This document shows positions 8,206 through 15,505 of a DNA stretch of 28,667 bases, piece after piece. The notes under the pieces were generated by a model. That model was not told where the DNA came from and did no database searches. It saw only the letters and a program-made list of their open reading frames with translations. Made by a program: the position numbers and the translations under genes. Each line of letters starts with the position of its first letter. Within the stretch, counting starts at the first letter, position 1. The DNA is from CAZVEV01 sp964625865 (GTDB lineage: Bacteria; Planctomycetota; Phycisphaerae; SM23-33): positions 1 through 28,667 of the forward strand of contig CAZVEV010000048.1 in assembly GCA_964625865.1 (NCBI GenBank), in the 5' to 3' direction.

Positions 8206-9333
8206 ATGGAATGGCATGATCTGATTGAGGACGTGCGGATTGAGTTGGGCCTGCTGCACCAGTTGGCTGATGAGGCGGGGGATCTGGTGGCGAGCGTTCG
8301 GGCCGGCCGCGACGGGCCGACCGAGCACCTGGCGGCCGGGGCCGTGCTGCAATCGTTCTACAGCGGCGTGGAGAAGGTCCTGGCGCTCATCGCCGAGCGC
8401 GTCGACGACGGGTGGGACCGCGGCGACAACGCCCGCGCCGCCCTGCTGGAGGCGATGGGGCGCGCGACCGACCACCGCCCCGCCGTGCTGGGCGGCGAGT
8501 TGTCCGACGTCCTGCAGAAGTACATGGAGTTTCGCGAGGCCTTTCGCTACGCGCAGTTCTTCCATCTCAACTGGGAGCAGACCGCCCCGCTGGTGATCGA
8601 CCTGCCCCGCGCCCTGGGCGTGTTTGAGACGCGGATCGACGAGTTCTTCACCGACGCCTCCGGCGAGCCGGCAGGCCTGACCGACGAGCCGACCGACCTG
8701 CCCCGCTACTGGTCCCAGCCGGTCAAGGTCAAGACCGTCCGCCTTGAGAAGAAGCCCACCATCATCATGTGCATCATGGCGATGGCGTTCGGGGCGATAA
8801 CAACATTCGTCATCGCGAAGAACCGCTACGGCCCGTGGATGCCCCAGATCGTGCCAGCCAGGGCGGTCGAGACGATCTTCACCTTCGACGGCGAATTCAC
8901 ACCACCCGGTTTCCACGACCCGGACGGCCGGCCGGTCGAACTGACGTTCCGCGACCGCAAGAGCCCCTTCCTCGTCACCGCCGGGCGGATCGTCGAGAAC
9001 CAGAAGGAGATCCGCCTGACCGGACGGATTGACCGCAAGGGTAAGCTGAGACGTTTCGCCCTTTGTCAGCCCGACGGGCTGCCGGTCAAGACGTATCACC
9101 TGACTACCGCCGGACGGACCGCCTGCATGATCGAGAGGGACCGCTATCCACGCGACAAGACCGGCTATGACGGCTGGACTTACCGGTTCTACCACGAGGG
9201 CAGGCAGGTCGCCGAACTGTTCACCACCGACGACGGCCTGCTCCTGAAGGCCGACGTATGGGGACTCGACGGCGATCTGCCCGCCAGACCAGACACCGAT
9301 GCTAGCGGCGCCGGAAGGAGCACTGCACCATGA
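8206..9333 (+). CDS. HepT-like domain fused to a membrane helix and an extracytoplasmic domain
   Basis: 375 residues. Residues 1-150 resemble the 'HepT-like' HEPN family (start 'WHDLIEDVRIELGLLHQL', core 'AAGAVLQSFYSGVEKVLALIAERVDDGWDRGDNARAALLEAM'). In that family an RX4H motif is expected near 'FRHxxRHAY'; here the line reads Arg110-E-A-F-R-Tyr115-A-Gln117, so the catalytic His is Tyr and the following Tyr is Gln. A transmembrane helix (about 184-204) follows, then ~170 residues of beta-rich sequence. This part is probably outside the cytoplasm, which is inference. Start ATG at 8206 follows GAGGAA. The stop overlaps the ATG of the LarA-family gene (ATGA), so the two are translated together. 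Role unknown; RNase activity is doubtful. Confidence 0.75.
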   Translation: MEWHDLIEDVRIELGLLHQLADEAGDLVASVRAGRDGPTEHLAAGAVLQSFYSGVEKVLALIAERVDDGWDRGDNARAALLEAMGRATDHRPAVLGGELSDVLQKYMEFREAFRYAQFFHLNWEQTAPLVIDLPRALGVFETRIDEFFTDASGEPAGLTDEPTDLPRYWSQPVKVKTVRLEKKPTIIMCIMAMAFGAITTFVIAKNRYGPWMPQIVPARAVETIFTFDGEFTPPGFHDPDGRPVELTFRDRKSPFLVTAGRIVENQKEIRLTGRIDRKGKLRRFALCQPDGLPVKTYHLTTAGRTACMIERDRYPRDKTGYDGWTYRFYHEGRQVAELFTTDDGLLLKADVWGLDGDLPARPDTDASGAGRSTAP

Positions 9334-10634
9334 AGACCGTCAAACTGCTTTACGGGACGGAGGGGATCACGATTGACGTGCCGGACTCGGCCGTCATGCT
9401 CGAGGGTCAGGATATTCCGGCGATCGCTGATCCGCATGCCGCGGTGGCCGAGGCCCTGGCCAACCCCATCGGCTCGCGGCCGCTTGCGGACCTGCTGGCC
9501 GACCGGAAGCCCGAGACCGTCGCGATTACCGTCTCGGACATCACGCGCCCCGTGCCGAATCGCCAGTTCCTGCCTGCGGTGCTCGATACCCTCAACGCCT
9601 GCGGCATCGACGATTCGCACATCGTGATCATCATCGGCACGGGCATGCACAGGCCCAGCACGCCTGAAGAACGCGAGATTATCCTCGGGGCGGACATCCT
9701 CGATCGCATCGAGGTGATCGACCATCGCGCCGACGCGCCCGACACGCTGGTGGCCGTCAGCGACGACCCGCCGGTCAGCGTCTGTCGCCGCTTCGCGGAG
9801 GCCGACTTCCGCATCGTCACCGGCTACATCGAGGCGCACTTCATGGCGGGCTTCTCCGGCGGGCGAAAGGGCGTCTGTCCGGCGCTGGTGGACTTGGCGA
9901 CCGTGCAGCGATTCCACGGCTATCGCACACTGGCGGATCCGAAGGCCGACACCGGCATACTCGCGGACAACCCCTGTCACGAGATCGCGTTGGCCGTCGC
10001 GCGGAAAGTCGGCGTCGGCTTCCTGCTGAACGTCGCGATTACCGGCGATCGCCGGATGGCGGGGATCTACTGCGGCGACCTGGAGCAGGCCCACCAGGCC
10101 GGCTGCGCCCAGGTGGCCGAGTGGACCACCGCCACCGTCGACGGGCCGTTCGATCTGGTCATCACCAACGGAGGCGGCTTTCCGCTCGATCAGACGTTCT
10201 ACCAGACGGTCAAGGGCATGTGCACGGCGTTGCCCGCCCTCGGGCCGGACAGCACGCTGCTGCAGGTCAGCCGCTGCAATGAGAAACTCGGCTCGCAGAC
10301 CTATACCGATCTCATGCTCACGTGGGACAACGACTGGCGCGGCTTCCTTGCCGACATCGAAGCCCACGCCGACATCACCCGCCTGGACCAGTGGGAGTTC
10401 CAGATGCAGTGCAAGGTGCTGGCCCGCATCGGCCCCGAGAACCTCTGGTTCGTCACCGACGGGGTTGATCCCGACGTGCAGCGGCGCATCTGTCTGACGC
10501 CCATCCTGGGCCCCGGCGACGCACCGGCCCGCGCCCAGCGGGCCGTCGACGACTACCTCGCCGCCCACCCCGACGCCCGCATCGCCGTGATCCCCGAAGG
10601 ACCCTACACCATGCTCAAACGCAGAACCGCTTGA
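9330..10634 (+). CDS. LarA-family nickel-dependent racemase/epimerase
   Basis: 434 residues, full length for the family. Lactate racemase LarA interconverts 2-hydroxy-acid stereoisomers with the nickel-pincer nucleotide cofactor. The known key residues are all present in the right spacing: 'VSDITRP' (Asp70), 'GTGMHRP' (His107), 'EAHFMAGFSGGRKGV' (His170 and Lys180, the cofactor attachment Lys) and 'VQRFHGYR' (His196). LarA homologues act on several hydroxy acids, so lactate is not proven. The cofactor genes larB, larC and larE are absent here and must lie elsewhere. Translation is coupled to the preceding membrane HepT-like gene by an ATGA overlap. A strong hairpin starts 2 nt after the stop. 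Confidence 0.88.
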   Translation: MKTVKLLYGTEGITIDVPDSAVMLEGQDIPAIADPHAAVAEALANPIGSRPLADLLADRKPETVAITVSDITRPVPNRQFLPAVLDTLNACGIDDSHIVIIIGTGMHRPSTPEEREIILGADILDRIEVIDHRADAPDTLVAVSDDPPVSVCRRFAEADFRIVTGYIEAHFMAGFSGGRKGVCPALVDLATVQRFHGYRTLADPKADTGILADNPCHEIALAVARKVGVGFLLNVAITGDRRMAGIYCGDLEQAHQAGCAQVAEWTTATVDGPFDLVITNGGGFPLDQTFYQTVKGMCTALPALGPDSTLLQVSRCNEKLGSQTYTDLMLTWDNDWRGFLADIEAHADITRLDQWEFQMQCKVLARIGPENLWFVTDGVDPDVQRRICLTPILGPGDAPARAQRAVDDYLAAHPDARIAVIPEGPYTMLKRRTA

Positions 10635-10636
10635 AG

Positions 10637-10727
10637 GGGTGCCGTGGGCTGCGGCGCAGCCGCAACCACGTTTTCTCTAATGGCGGCGACGTGGCTGCTC
10701 CGCTTCGCTCCGCAGCCCACGGCACCC
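10637..10727. terminator. perfect 18-bp inverted repeat between convergent genes
   Basis: The arms 10637-10654 (GGGTGCCGTGGGCTGCGG) and 10710-10727 pair perfectly. Inside the loop a further imperfect stem (GCAGCC..CCACG with CGTGGCTGC) extends it. It lies between the stop of the LarA-family gene (plus) and the stop of dinB (minus), so it could end transcription from both sides. Confidence 0.65.
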
Positions 10728-10734
10728 TGCTTGC

Positions 10735-10757
10735 TTGTCCTGAGCGCAGTCGAAGGG
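10735..10757. repeat. short dispersed-repeat-like motif
   Basis: The string TGTCCTGAGCGCAGTCGAAG, seen next to the hairpin, resembles a short palindromic-type motif (also met as CTTCGACTGCGCTCAGGACA) that I recall recurring many times in several environmental bacterial genomes. Only one copy occurs in this window, so the repeat status is from memory. Confidence 0.35.
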
Positions 10758-10773
10758 CGGTTTCGCGCGACGT

Positions 10774-11952
10774 TCAGTTGTCTTTGCCCTTCCGTCGCGC
10801 CGCCGCCCGCCCCACCGCAGCGGCGCCGAACCGCTCGGCGATCTCGTCCATCGCCTTGTCCAGCCGCCCCTGCCTGTCCTTGCCCGCATCCGCAAACAAC
10901 GACAGTTGCTCCCCTCCTCCCCCGCGCAACTGTGATGCCGTCACGCCAAGCAGCCGCAACGGCCTGCCCGCCCCCGATCGCCATCTCTCGAACAGACCCG
11001 CCGCAGCGCCCCAGATCTCCGCGGTGACGTTCGTCGCCTCTCTCAGCGTCGCCGACCGCGTCAACGTCGTGAAGTCCCCGTACCGAAGCTTCAACGTGAC
11101 CGTCCGTGCCTTGAGTTCATGACGCCGCAAACGTCTGCACACCTGCTCAACCTGACCCAGCAGCACGCCCGATAGCACGGACATCTCGCCAATGTCCGTC
11201 GCGAAGGTCACCTCCTGCCCGATGCTCTTGGCCTGCCAGTCCGGCGTGACCGGCCTGTCGTCCAGCCCCGCCGCCAGACGCTGGAAGTGCTCGCCCATGT
11301 CCCCCACCGTCTCCCGCAGCAGGTCAGGTGAGGCCAGGCGAAGTTCACCAATCGTCCGGATGTTGACCCGCTCGAACGCCTTGGCCGCCGCCAGCCCGAC
11401 GCCCCAGAGCTTGCGGATATCCAGCGGATCCAGCACCTCGTGCACTGTCGACTCATCGATCACCGTCAGCCCGTCGGGCTTGTCCAGATCGCTGGCGAGT
11501 TTGGCGAGGAACTTGTTCGGCGCCACGCCCGCGCTTGCGGTCAGGCCGACCGCGTCGCGAACAGCGTCCTTGATCTGCCGCCCCATCGCCTCGGCCGGGC
11601 CGAACAGGCGCTCGCAGCCGCTGACGTCCAGGAACGCCTCGTCGACGCTCAGAGGCTCGATCTGCGGCGTGAACGACTCCAGCACGGCGAACACCTGCTC
11701 GCTGATCTCGCGATAGCGCCTGCCGCGCGGCGGAAGGACAATCGCCTGGGGACACAGCCTCACCGCCTGGGCCATCGGCATGGCCGAATGACAGCCGAAC
11801 GCCCGCGCCTCGTAGCTGGCCGTGCTGACCACGCCCCGCCGGGCCGGGTCGCCGCCGACGAGGATGCACTTTCCCCGCAGTTCAGGCCGGTCGAGTTTCT
11901 CGACCGCCGCGAAGAACTCGTCCATGTCCACGTGAATGATTCGCCGCCGCAT
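10774..11952 (-). CDS. dinB: DNA polymerase IV (Y-family)
   Basis: 392 residues, a full-length Y-family translesion polymerase. The catalytic acids are in 'IIHVDMDEFFAAVE' (Asp9) and 'LSVDEAFLDV' (Asp104, Glu105). Fingers and palm follow ('TASYEARAFGCHSAMPM', 'ASAGVAPNKFLAKLASDLDKPDGL'), then the helix-hairpin-helix 'LWGVGLAAAKAFERVNIRTIGEL'. A sliding-clamp binding peptide QLSLF is at 349-353, with an extra basic 39-residue tail after it. It extends DNA past lesions at the cost of fidelity. The Shine-Dalgarno before the ATG at 11952 is weak. No obvious LexA box is seen in the gap shared with the tRNA gene. Confidence 0.96.
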   Translation of the reverse strand: MRRRIIHVDMDEFFAAVEKLDRPELRGKCILVGGDPARRGVVSTASYEARAFGCHSAMPMAQAVRLCPQAIVLPPRGRRYREISEQVFAVLESFTPQIEPLSVDEAFLDVSGCERLFGPAEAMGRQIKDAVRDAVGLTASAGVAPNKFLAKLASDLDKPDGLTVIDESTVHEVLDPLDIRKLWGVGLAAAKAFERVNIRTIGELRLASPDLLRETVGDMGEHFQRLAAGLDDRPVTPDWQAKSIGQEVTFATDIGEMSVLSGVLLGQVEQVCRRLRRHELKARTVTLKLRYGDFTTLTRSATLREATNVTAEIWGAAAGLFERWRSGAGRPLRLLGVTASQLRGGGGEQLSLFADAGKDRQGRLDKAMDEIAERFGAAAVGRAAARRKGKDN

Positions 11953-12005
11953 GCCCGCACTCTACCGCGCCGCGAAGAAGATTCCGCCATCTTTCCAACG
12001 CCGCC

Positions 12006-12034
12006 TTGACACGCCCCCGCCCAGTGTCTATCCT
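12006..12034 (+). promoter_or_regulatory. promoter of tRNA-Ser
   Basis: TTGACA, exactly 17 nt, then TATCCT, with the predicted start about 30 nt before the tRNA. The -35 is a perfect consensus and the position is right. Confidence 0.7.
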
Positions 12035-12071
12035 TTCCCCATGCCGCCCCCGCACGGCGGCCCGGACACCT

Positions 12072-12158
12072 GGAGAGGTGGCTGAGTGGCTTAAAGCGCA
12101 GGTTTGCTAAACCTGTGAACCTTTACCGGTTCCGCGGGTTCGAATCCCGCCCTCTCCG
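12072..12158 (+). tRNA. tRNA-Ser (anticodon GCT)
   Basis: 87 nt with a class II long variable arm. The acceptor stem pairs GGAGAGG (12072-12078) with CCTCTCC (12151-12157), followed by discriminator G. The D-arm contains GGCTGAGTGGCTTAAAGC. The anticodon loop is TTGCTAA between GCAGGT and ACCTGT, reading AGC and AGT codons. The T-arm is GCGGGTTCGAATCCCGC. No CCA is encoded. The integrase gene starting the island lies directly downstream, so this tRNA is the probable attachment site. Confidence 0.97.
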
Positions 12159-12166
12159 TTCGAAGA

Positions 12167-12256
12167 AGAATACGCCTCGCAAGGCTTTGTTTTAAAAGGT
12201 CTTGCGAGGCGTATTCTGATTGACACAGTTGATTGTGCCAAGATTGTGTCAATCAG
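12167..12256. repeat. two adjoining perfect hairpins after tRNA-Ser
   Basis: The first has 17-bp perfect arms (12167-12183 and 12201-12217) around a loop with TTTTAAAA. The second has 12-bp perfect arms (CTGATTGACACA at 12216-12227 and TGTGTCAATCAG at 12245-12256) and overlaps the first by two bases. They may end tRNA transcription and/or be part of the integrase recombination site. The next 233 nt up to the integrase stop hold no gene that I can support. Confidence 0.7.
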
Positions 12257-12489
12257 ATGGTCTACGCCGATGGCCAAACGACCGTGATCCAGTCGCACCG
12301 ACCCGCCGTTCGCGCTGTCACTTATCTTGCGTCTCATCGTCAACAAGCCCTTGGCCTGTGTCAGTCGTCCCCGGACTGCCGGGCGACTTCTCAATTATTT
12401 GTGGCCTCCGTCCCGACTACTCCGCCGGGATCCGAGCCACCTTCAATTTCTCTATTGTATCACATCTCCGCCGCAAGCGGTTTCAACGC

Positions 12490-13722
12490 CTAGTCAGACG
12501 CGTCCACCTTACCGGGCGCAACGTCTGGGGACGGCGCCCTGACAAACGATAACCGCGACATCTCATCTTGCGATCGTTTGTCAGACAGGTGGTAATAATA
12601 GCGAACCATCTTGGAATCCTGATGGCCCAACCAGTTCATCACGACCTGCATTGGCACGCTGCTGTTGGCGCACTCGGAACAGAAGTAATGCCGGAGGGAA
12701 TGCAGCCGGCCATGCTGCATACCGGTCTCGACGCCCCGCGCCCGGAATGCCTTGGCCACGGGCGTGAGGACCTTGTCCTTCAGGTTGTTCCGGACGGTAT
12801 CCGGCTTGAGCAACCCGCCGAGTGGGCCGTGGAAGACTCGGCCGTCTTCATGACGCCGAAGGTTCTTCAGTACATCCAGGAACTCCGCCTGAATCGGGAA
12901 CGATCGATCCCTACGGTTCTTCGTCCGTCGTCGCTTGCCCTTGCCCTTCTGCTTACCGGGGTCATTCTCGACGCGGATGACGTTGCGCTCGAAGTCTACA
13001 TCTGACCACCGCAGCGCCGCCAACTCCGCGATCCGCATCCCGGTGCAGGCCAAGGCAATAGCGACCTGACCAAGCCAAATGAGTTCATCCTTCTCCATGC
13101 AGAATGCGACGATGGCATCGACTTCCTCTGGCAGGTAGCAATACGTCGGGCTGTCATTCGGTTTCGTCAATGGCATGACAATCCGACACGCCTCCGGCAA
13201 GTGGCCTTCTTCGATAAGGTTCTTCACGGCCTGTTTGACCGTCGTCAGTTCGAGGTAGAGCGTTCGCTCGTGGTAGCCCTTGTCCTCCAAGTGGCCGGCG
13301 TAGGCCTTCAAGAATTGACGGTTCACCTGGCCCCACGTGGTTACGCCCTTGCTCTCAGCGAAGGGCACGAACTTGTCAAAGACGGCGCGGTAGCGCTTCT
13401 GTGTTGCGTCGCTGGCGCCGCCTGCAACTTCCGGCGCGGCCACGCTGGCCATGTACAACCGGCGTCCTTCCTCCAAGCCCAACGTCGCTGCGGTTGCGTC
13501 AATCAACAGCCGCTTGTCAACCAGCCCCAGCTTGACGGCCATCGTCAGGTCCAACTCCGCGAGAGCTTCCATCGCTTTCGCCCGGTCCTTCGTGCCCAGG
13601 GAATGCCGCCCGGCGTTGACTCGGTTCGACCTTCCGTCGGCGTAGAACACACCATCCCGGTCATACAACTTCCACGTGAAGTGCTGCCCGACGATCACTT
13701 CGTTTTTTCTTTTCTTTGGCAT
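12490..13722 (-). CDS. tyrosine recombinase / site-specific integrase
   Basis: 410 residues. The N-terminal part is an arm-binding and SAM-like core-binding region ('SDATQKRYRAVFDKFVPFAESKGV'). The catalytic domain has 'ALACTGMRIAELAALRWSDVD' (first Arg), 'HSLRHYFCSECANSSVPMQVVMNWLGHQDSKMVRYYYHL' in pieces giving the H-x-x-R pair, the second His and the nucleophilic Tyr. All catalytic positions appear present. It should integrate and excise the island at the tRNA-Ser gene. It reads towards the tRNA and starts 3 nt after the excisionase-like gene; AGGAG inside that gene's last codons serves as its ribosome-binding site, so the two are cotranscribed. Confidence 0.95.
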   Translation of the reverse strand: MPKKRKNEVIVGQHFTWKLYDRDGVFYADGRSNRVNAGRHSLGTKDRAKAMEALAELDLTMAVKLGLVDKRLLIDATAATLGLEEGRRLYMASVAAPEVAGGASDATQKRYRAVFDKFVPFAESKGVTTWGQVNRQFLKAYAGHLEDKGYHERTLYLELTTVKQAVKNLIEEGHLPEACRIVMPLTKPNDSPTYCYLPEEVDAIVAFCMEKDELIWLGQVAIALACTGMRIAELAALRWSDVDFERNVIRVENDPGKQKGKGKRRRTKNRRDRSFPIQAEFLDVLKNLRRHEDGRVFHGPLGGLLKPDTVRNNLKDKVLTPVAKAFRARGVETGMQHGRLHSLRHYFCSECANSSVPMQVVMNWLGHQDSKMVRYYYHLSDKRSQDEMSRLSFVRAPSPDVAPGKVDASD

Positions 13723-13725
13723 GCA

Positions 13726-14130
13726 TTATCTCCTGAACTTCCCTCGGCTCTTCCACTTCGGGGATGGCCCGGAGAGTTTCGTTCGTGTTGGCAGCGCCGC
13801 GATTGAAAGCACCGCGTCTGGCCCCATCATACGCTGAGTTTCGGCCTCTTGCTCTGAGGATTCTGCTGGCTGAACCTGACACAAGACATCCAACGCGTCC
13901 TCACGAATGAGCACTCTGTGCCCCTTCCCACCCGGCTGGACGGATGGAATCGAGCCGTCCTTGAGCCGACGTCGAATCGTGCTGGCCGAAAGCGGGACAC
14001 GTCTCACGAACTCATCGAATGTGATATACCCGCTGGCCCGACCACTCCGGGCCAGTTCCGACGAGCGGGAACGGCCGTTGGCAGCGGGCCGCATCTCATC
14101 TGGGGCGGGTTGTTTCGCCGAGTGCTCCAT
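13726..14130 (-). CDS. excisionase-like HTH protein
   Basis: 134 residues. A central winged-helix HTH_17/excisionase-type domain is visible: 'GYITFDEFVRRVPLSASTIRRRLKDGSIPSVQPGGKGHRVLIREDALDVL'-like order of elements spanning about residues 34-83, with a basic wing. Such proteins bind att-site DNA and favour excision, or act as small regulators. The flanks are low in complexity and probably disordered. The start is uncertain: ATG 14130 lacks a clear Shine-Dalgarno. It is immediately upstream of the integrase and probably sets integrase expression by translational coupling. A second copy of the regulator's operator-like sequence lies about 100 nt upstream. Confidence 0.75.
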   Translation of the reverse strand: MEHSAKQPAPDEMRPAANGRSRSSELARSGRASGYITFDEFVRRVPLSASTIRRRLKDGSIPSVQPGGKGHRVLIREDALDVLCQVQPAESSEQEAETQRMMGPDAVLSIAALPTRTKLSGPSPKWKSRGKFRR

Positions 14131-14230
14131 TGCCTACATCACTGAATGCCATCCTGTTCTACTGGGCGAGGCATCTCCAACACCTTCATCTACTGGACAG
14201 TCGACATCACATGCCCAACCGACCCATCTG

Positions 14231-14248
14231 GTTGTCTATTTCGATAAC
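14231..14248 (-). promoter_or_regulatory. second, imperfect operator-like site
   Basis: On the minus strand this reads GTTATCGAAATAGACAAC. Its first nine bases equal one half of the perfect palindrome at 14802-14819, and 6 of 9 pairs are kept. It lies upstream of the excisionase-integrase pair, so the same regulator could control both. Confidence 0.45.
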
Positions 14249-14274
14249 ACATGCGAAAAAAGAAGCCGACCTTC

Positions 14275-14787
14275 CTATGTAATCAGTCGCTTGTATAGCT
14301 CTGACAGAGAGATCCTCGTCGTGAACAAAGCCTTCGGAACCGTGTCGGTCTCCTTGAGGTTGTCCAGGTCGGCCCAAGCGGACGTCGGCGGCACCTGCAT
14401 TCCCGTGCGCGAGGCCCGCGACTTCTTGACCACGACGCGAAGGGACCTTCCATCGGCGATCTCGACGTCGATCGCGCTTGCCGCGCGGAACGCGACAAAT
14501 GCGTCTATCATCGGATGGTCACCCGGAACGTCGGTTGGACTCGCCCAGCCGAATATGACGCCCAGCGCACTTCGTACGCGGGTGCGATTCAGCCCCATCT
14601 CGCGCAGCACGGCCGTCAAGGCGATCGCGAAAGCCGCAAAGGGACTGAACTCACGCGCAACGCCGTGGCCTGTTCGCGCCTTGTCGCCCCGACCGTAGTA
14701 GTTCCGATCGAGGACATCGTAATCGACGACGTAGCGCAGCCGCCGGATCTCCAGTCCGGTACGTCTTGTCATTTCCGCGAAGTTCAT
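14275..14787 (-). CDS. MerR-like helix-turn-helix regulator
   Basis: 170 residues. The N-terminus has a MerR-like pattern ('FAEMTRRTGLEIRRLRYVVDYDVL' followed by 'HGVAREFSPFAAFAIALTAVLREMGL'), about residues 1-70. The C-terminal part is a unique sensor or dimer region without visible metal-binding cysteines. It probably controls island genes. AGGAG lies 8 nt before the ATG. The promoter is unusually close to consensus and a perfect palindrome sits between promoter and start, which suggests autoregulation. A weak stem followed by six T residues occurs after the stop (minus strand, about 14250-14270). Confidence 0.7.
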   Translation of the reverse strand: MNFAEMTRRTGLEIRRLRYVVDYDVLDRNYYGRGDKARTGHGVAREFSPFAAFAIALTAVLREMGLNRTRVRSALGVIFGWASPTDVPGDHPMIDAFVAFRAASAIDVEIADGRSLRVVVKKSRASRTGMQVPPTSAWADLDNLKETDTVPKALFTTRISLSELYKRLIT

Positions 14788-14801
14788 CGCCAGATCTCCT
14801 G

Positions 14802-14819
14802 GTTATCGAATTCGATAAC
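14802..14819. promoter_or_regulatory. perfect 18-bp palindromic operator
   Basis: GTTATCGAATTCGATAAC is its own reverse complement. It lies just downstream of the -10 box, about +4 to +21, ahead of the MerR-like gene, where bound protein would block transcription. The half site recurs at 14231-14248. Confidence 0.7.
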
Positions 14820-14822
14820 TTT

Positions 14823-14851
14823 ATTCTACAGATCGCGAATCTCGCTGTCAA
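14823..14851 (-). promoter_or_regulatory. near-consensus sigma-70 promoter
   Basis: On the minus strand it reads TTGACA, 17 nt, TAGAAT. It is the best promoter match in the island and drives the MerR-like gene; its -35 overlaps the 3' end of the preceding small gene. Confidence 0.75.
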
Positions 14852-15039
14852 GTACCGTCAGACAATCCTGCTGAGCTTCGCGGGGTATCGCGCTGGTTTC
14901 GCAGCCAGTGCCTAGCAAGCAACTGCCCGATCAGTTGCGCAAGTTCCTCGCGATCTCGTGCTACGTCGCGAGCCTCGCGTGGGGCAACGTCACCTGTTCC
15001 ACGGGGATTCTGTCTTGTCTGATTTCTGTCGTGCTGCAT
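14848..15039 (-). CDS. small unknown protein
   Basis: 63 residues from the ATG at 15039. The first half is polar (Arg/Asn/Gln-rich), the second contains an amphipathic helix 'REELAQLIGQLLARHWLRNQ' of a kind seen in many small planctomycete proteins of unknown function. GAGG lies 6 nt before the ATG. An in-frame GTG at 15051 overlaps the stop of the upstream gene (GTGA) and is an alternative start. Probably cotranscribed with the 117-residue gene before it. Confidence 0.5.
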   Translation of the reverse strand: MQHDRNQTRQNPRGTGDVAPREARDVARDREELAQLIGQLLARHWLRNQRDTPRSSAGLSDGT

Positions 15040-15047
15040 CTTCGACC

Positions 15048-15401
15048 TCACTCTCTCGCATGTTGCATGGCGCAGCCGTCGCTGCCTGTCTCGGCCGTCA
15101 CGGCCATCTCGGCCAAGGCGTCCTGTACCTCCGTCGGCAGTAGGTCCGGTCGGATGTGAAAGCGCCGAGCGCTGAACTTATGCGTTATGCCCAAGATGGG
15201 CGGATCGCCTCCGTCGCTGCTGTCTACAAAGAACTGATCCGGACCGGTCATCAGCGCCTTCTGCAAAGCCGCGTCCTTGTGGCGATACAAGCCCCGGCGG
15301 TGTTGCCTGGGACAGATCTTCGCCCGTCGGTTGAACTCGGCCGCTTCGTCCAGAGCTCGGACCACAGCAATAACGTCTCTATCTCGTATTGTTGGGTTCA
15401 T
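15048..15401 (-). CDS. unknown island protein
   Basis: 117 residues, not recognised. It is mixed charged with a helical start ('RDRDVIAVVRALDEAAEFNRRAKI') and a possible beta segment 'DPPILGITHKFSARRFHIRPDLLP'. A good Shine-Dalgarno (AAAGGA) stands 7 nt before the ATG. It follows a strong hairpin that closes the upstream gene, and it overlaps or abuts the next small gene. Confidence 0.6.
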   Translation of the reverse strand: MNPTIRDRDVIAVVRALDEAAEFNRRAKICPRQHRRGLYRHKDAALQKALMTGPDQFFVDSSDGGDPPILGITHKFSARRFHIRPDLLPTEVQDALAEMAVTAETGSDGCAMQHARE

Positions 15402-15442
15402 CGGGTGTTCCTTTCTCTCGCGCCGTATCGAGGCGCGTAAAG

Positions 15443-15482
15443 AACCGGCCGGTCGGGGCGGTGAAGCCCTGACCGGCCGGTT
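15443..15482 (-). terminator. hairpin terminator after the coiled-coil gene
   Basis: Perfect 12-bp arms (AACCGGCCGGTC and GACCGGCCGGTT) with further inner pairing. On the minus strand CTTT follows the stem. It begins 24 nt after the stop of the gene that ends at 15506. Confidence 0.65.
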
Positions 15483-15505
15483 GTGTTGTTTCGAAGGTTG
15501 GCGAT

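Noticed and set aside
7978..10568. Long minus-strand open frames opposite the HepT-like and LarA-family genes
   Set aside because: Antisense shadows; both plus-strand genes have clear motifs and coupled starts.
12107..12394. Minus-strand open frame of 95 codons running through the tRNA gene
   Set aside because: It is the antisense of tRNA-Ser; the GEGGIRTRG end is the well-known false peptide produced by translating such a tRNA backwards.
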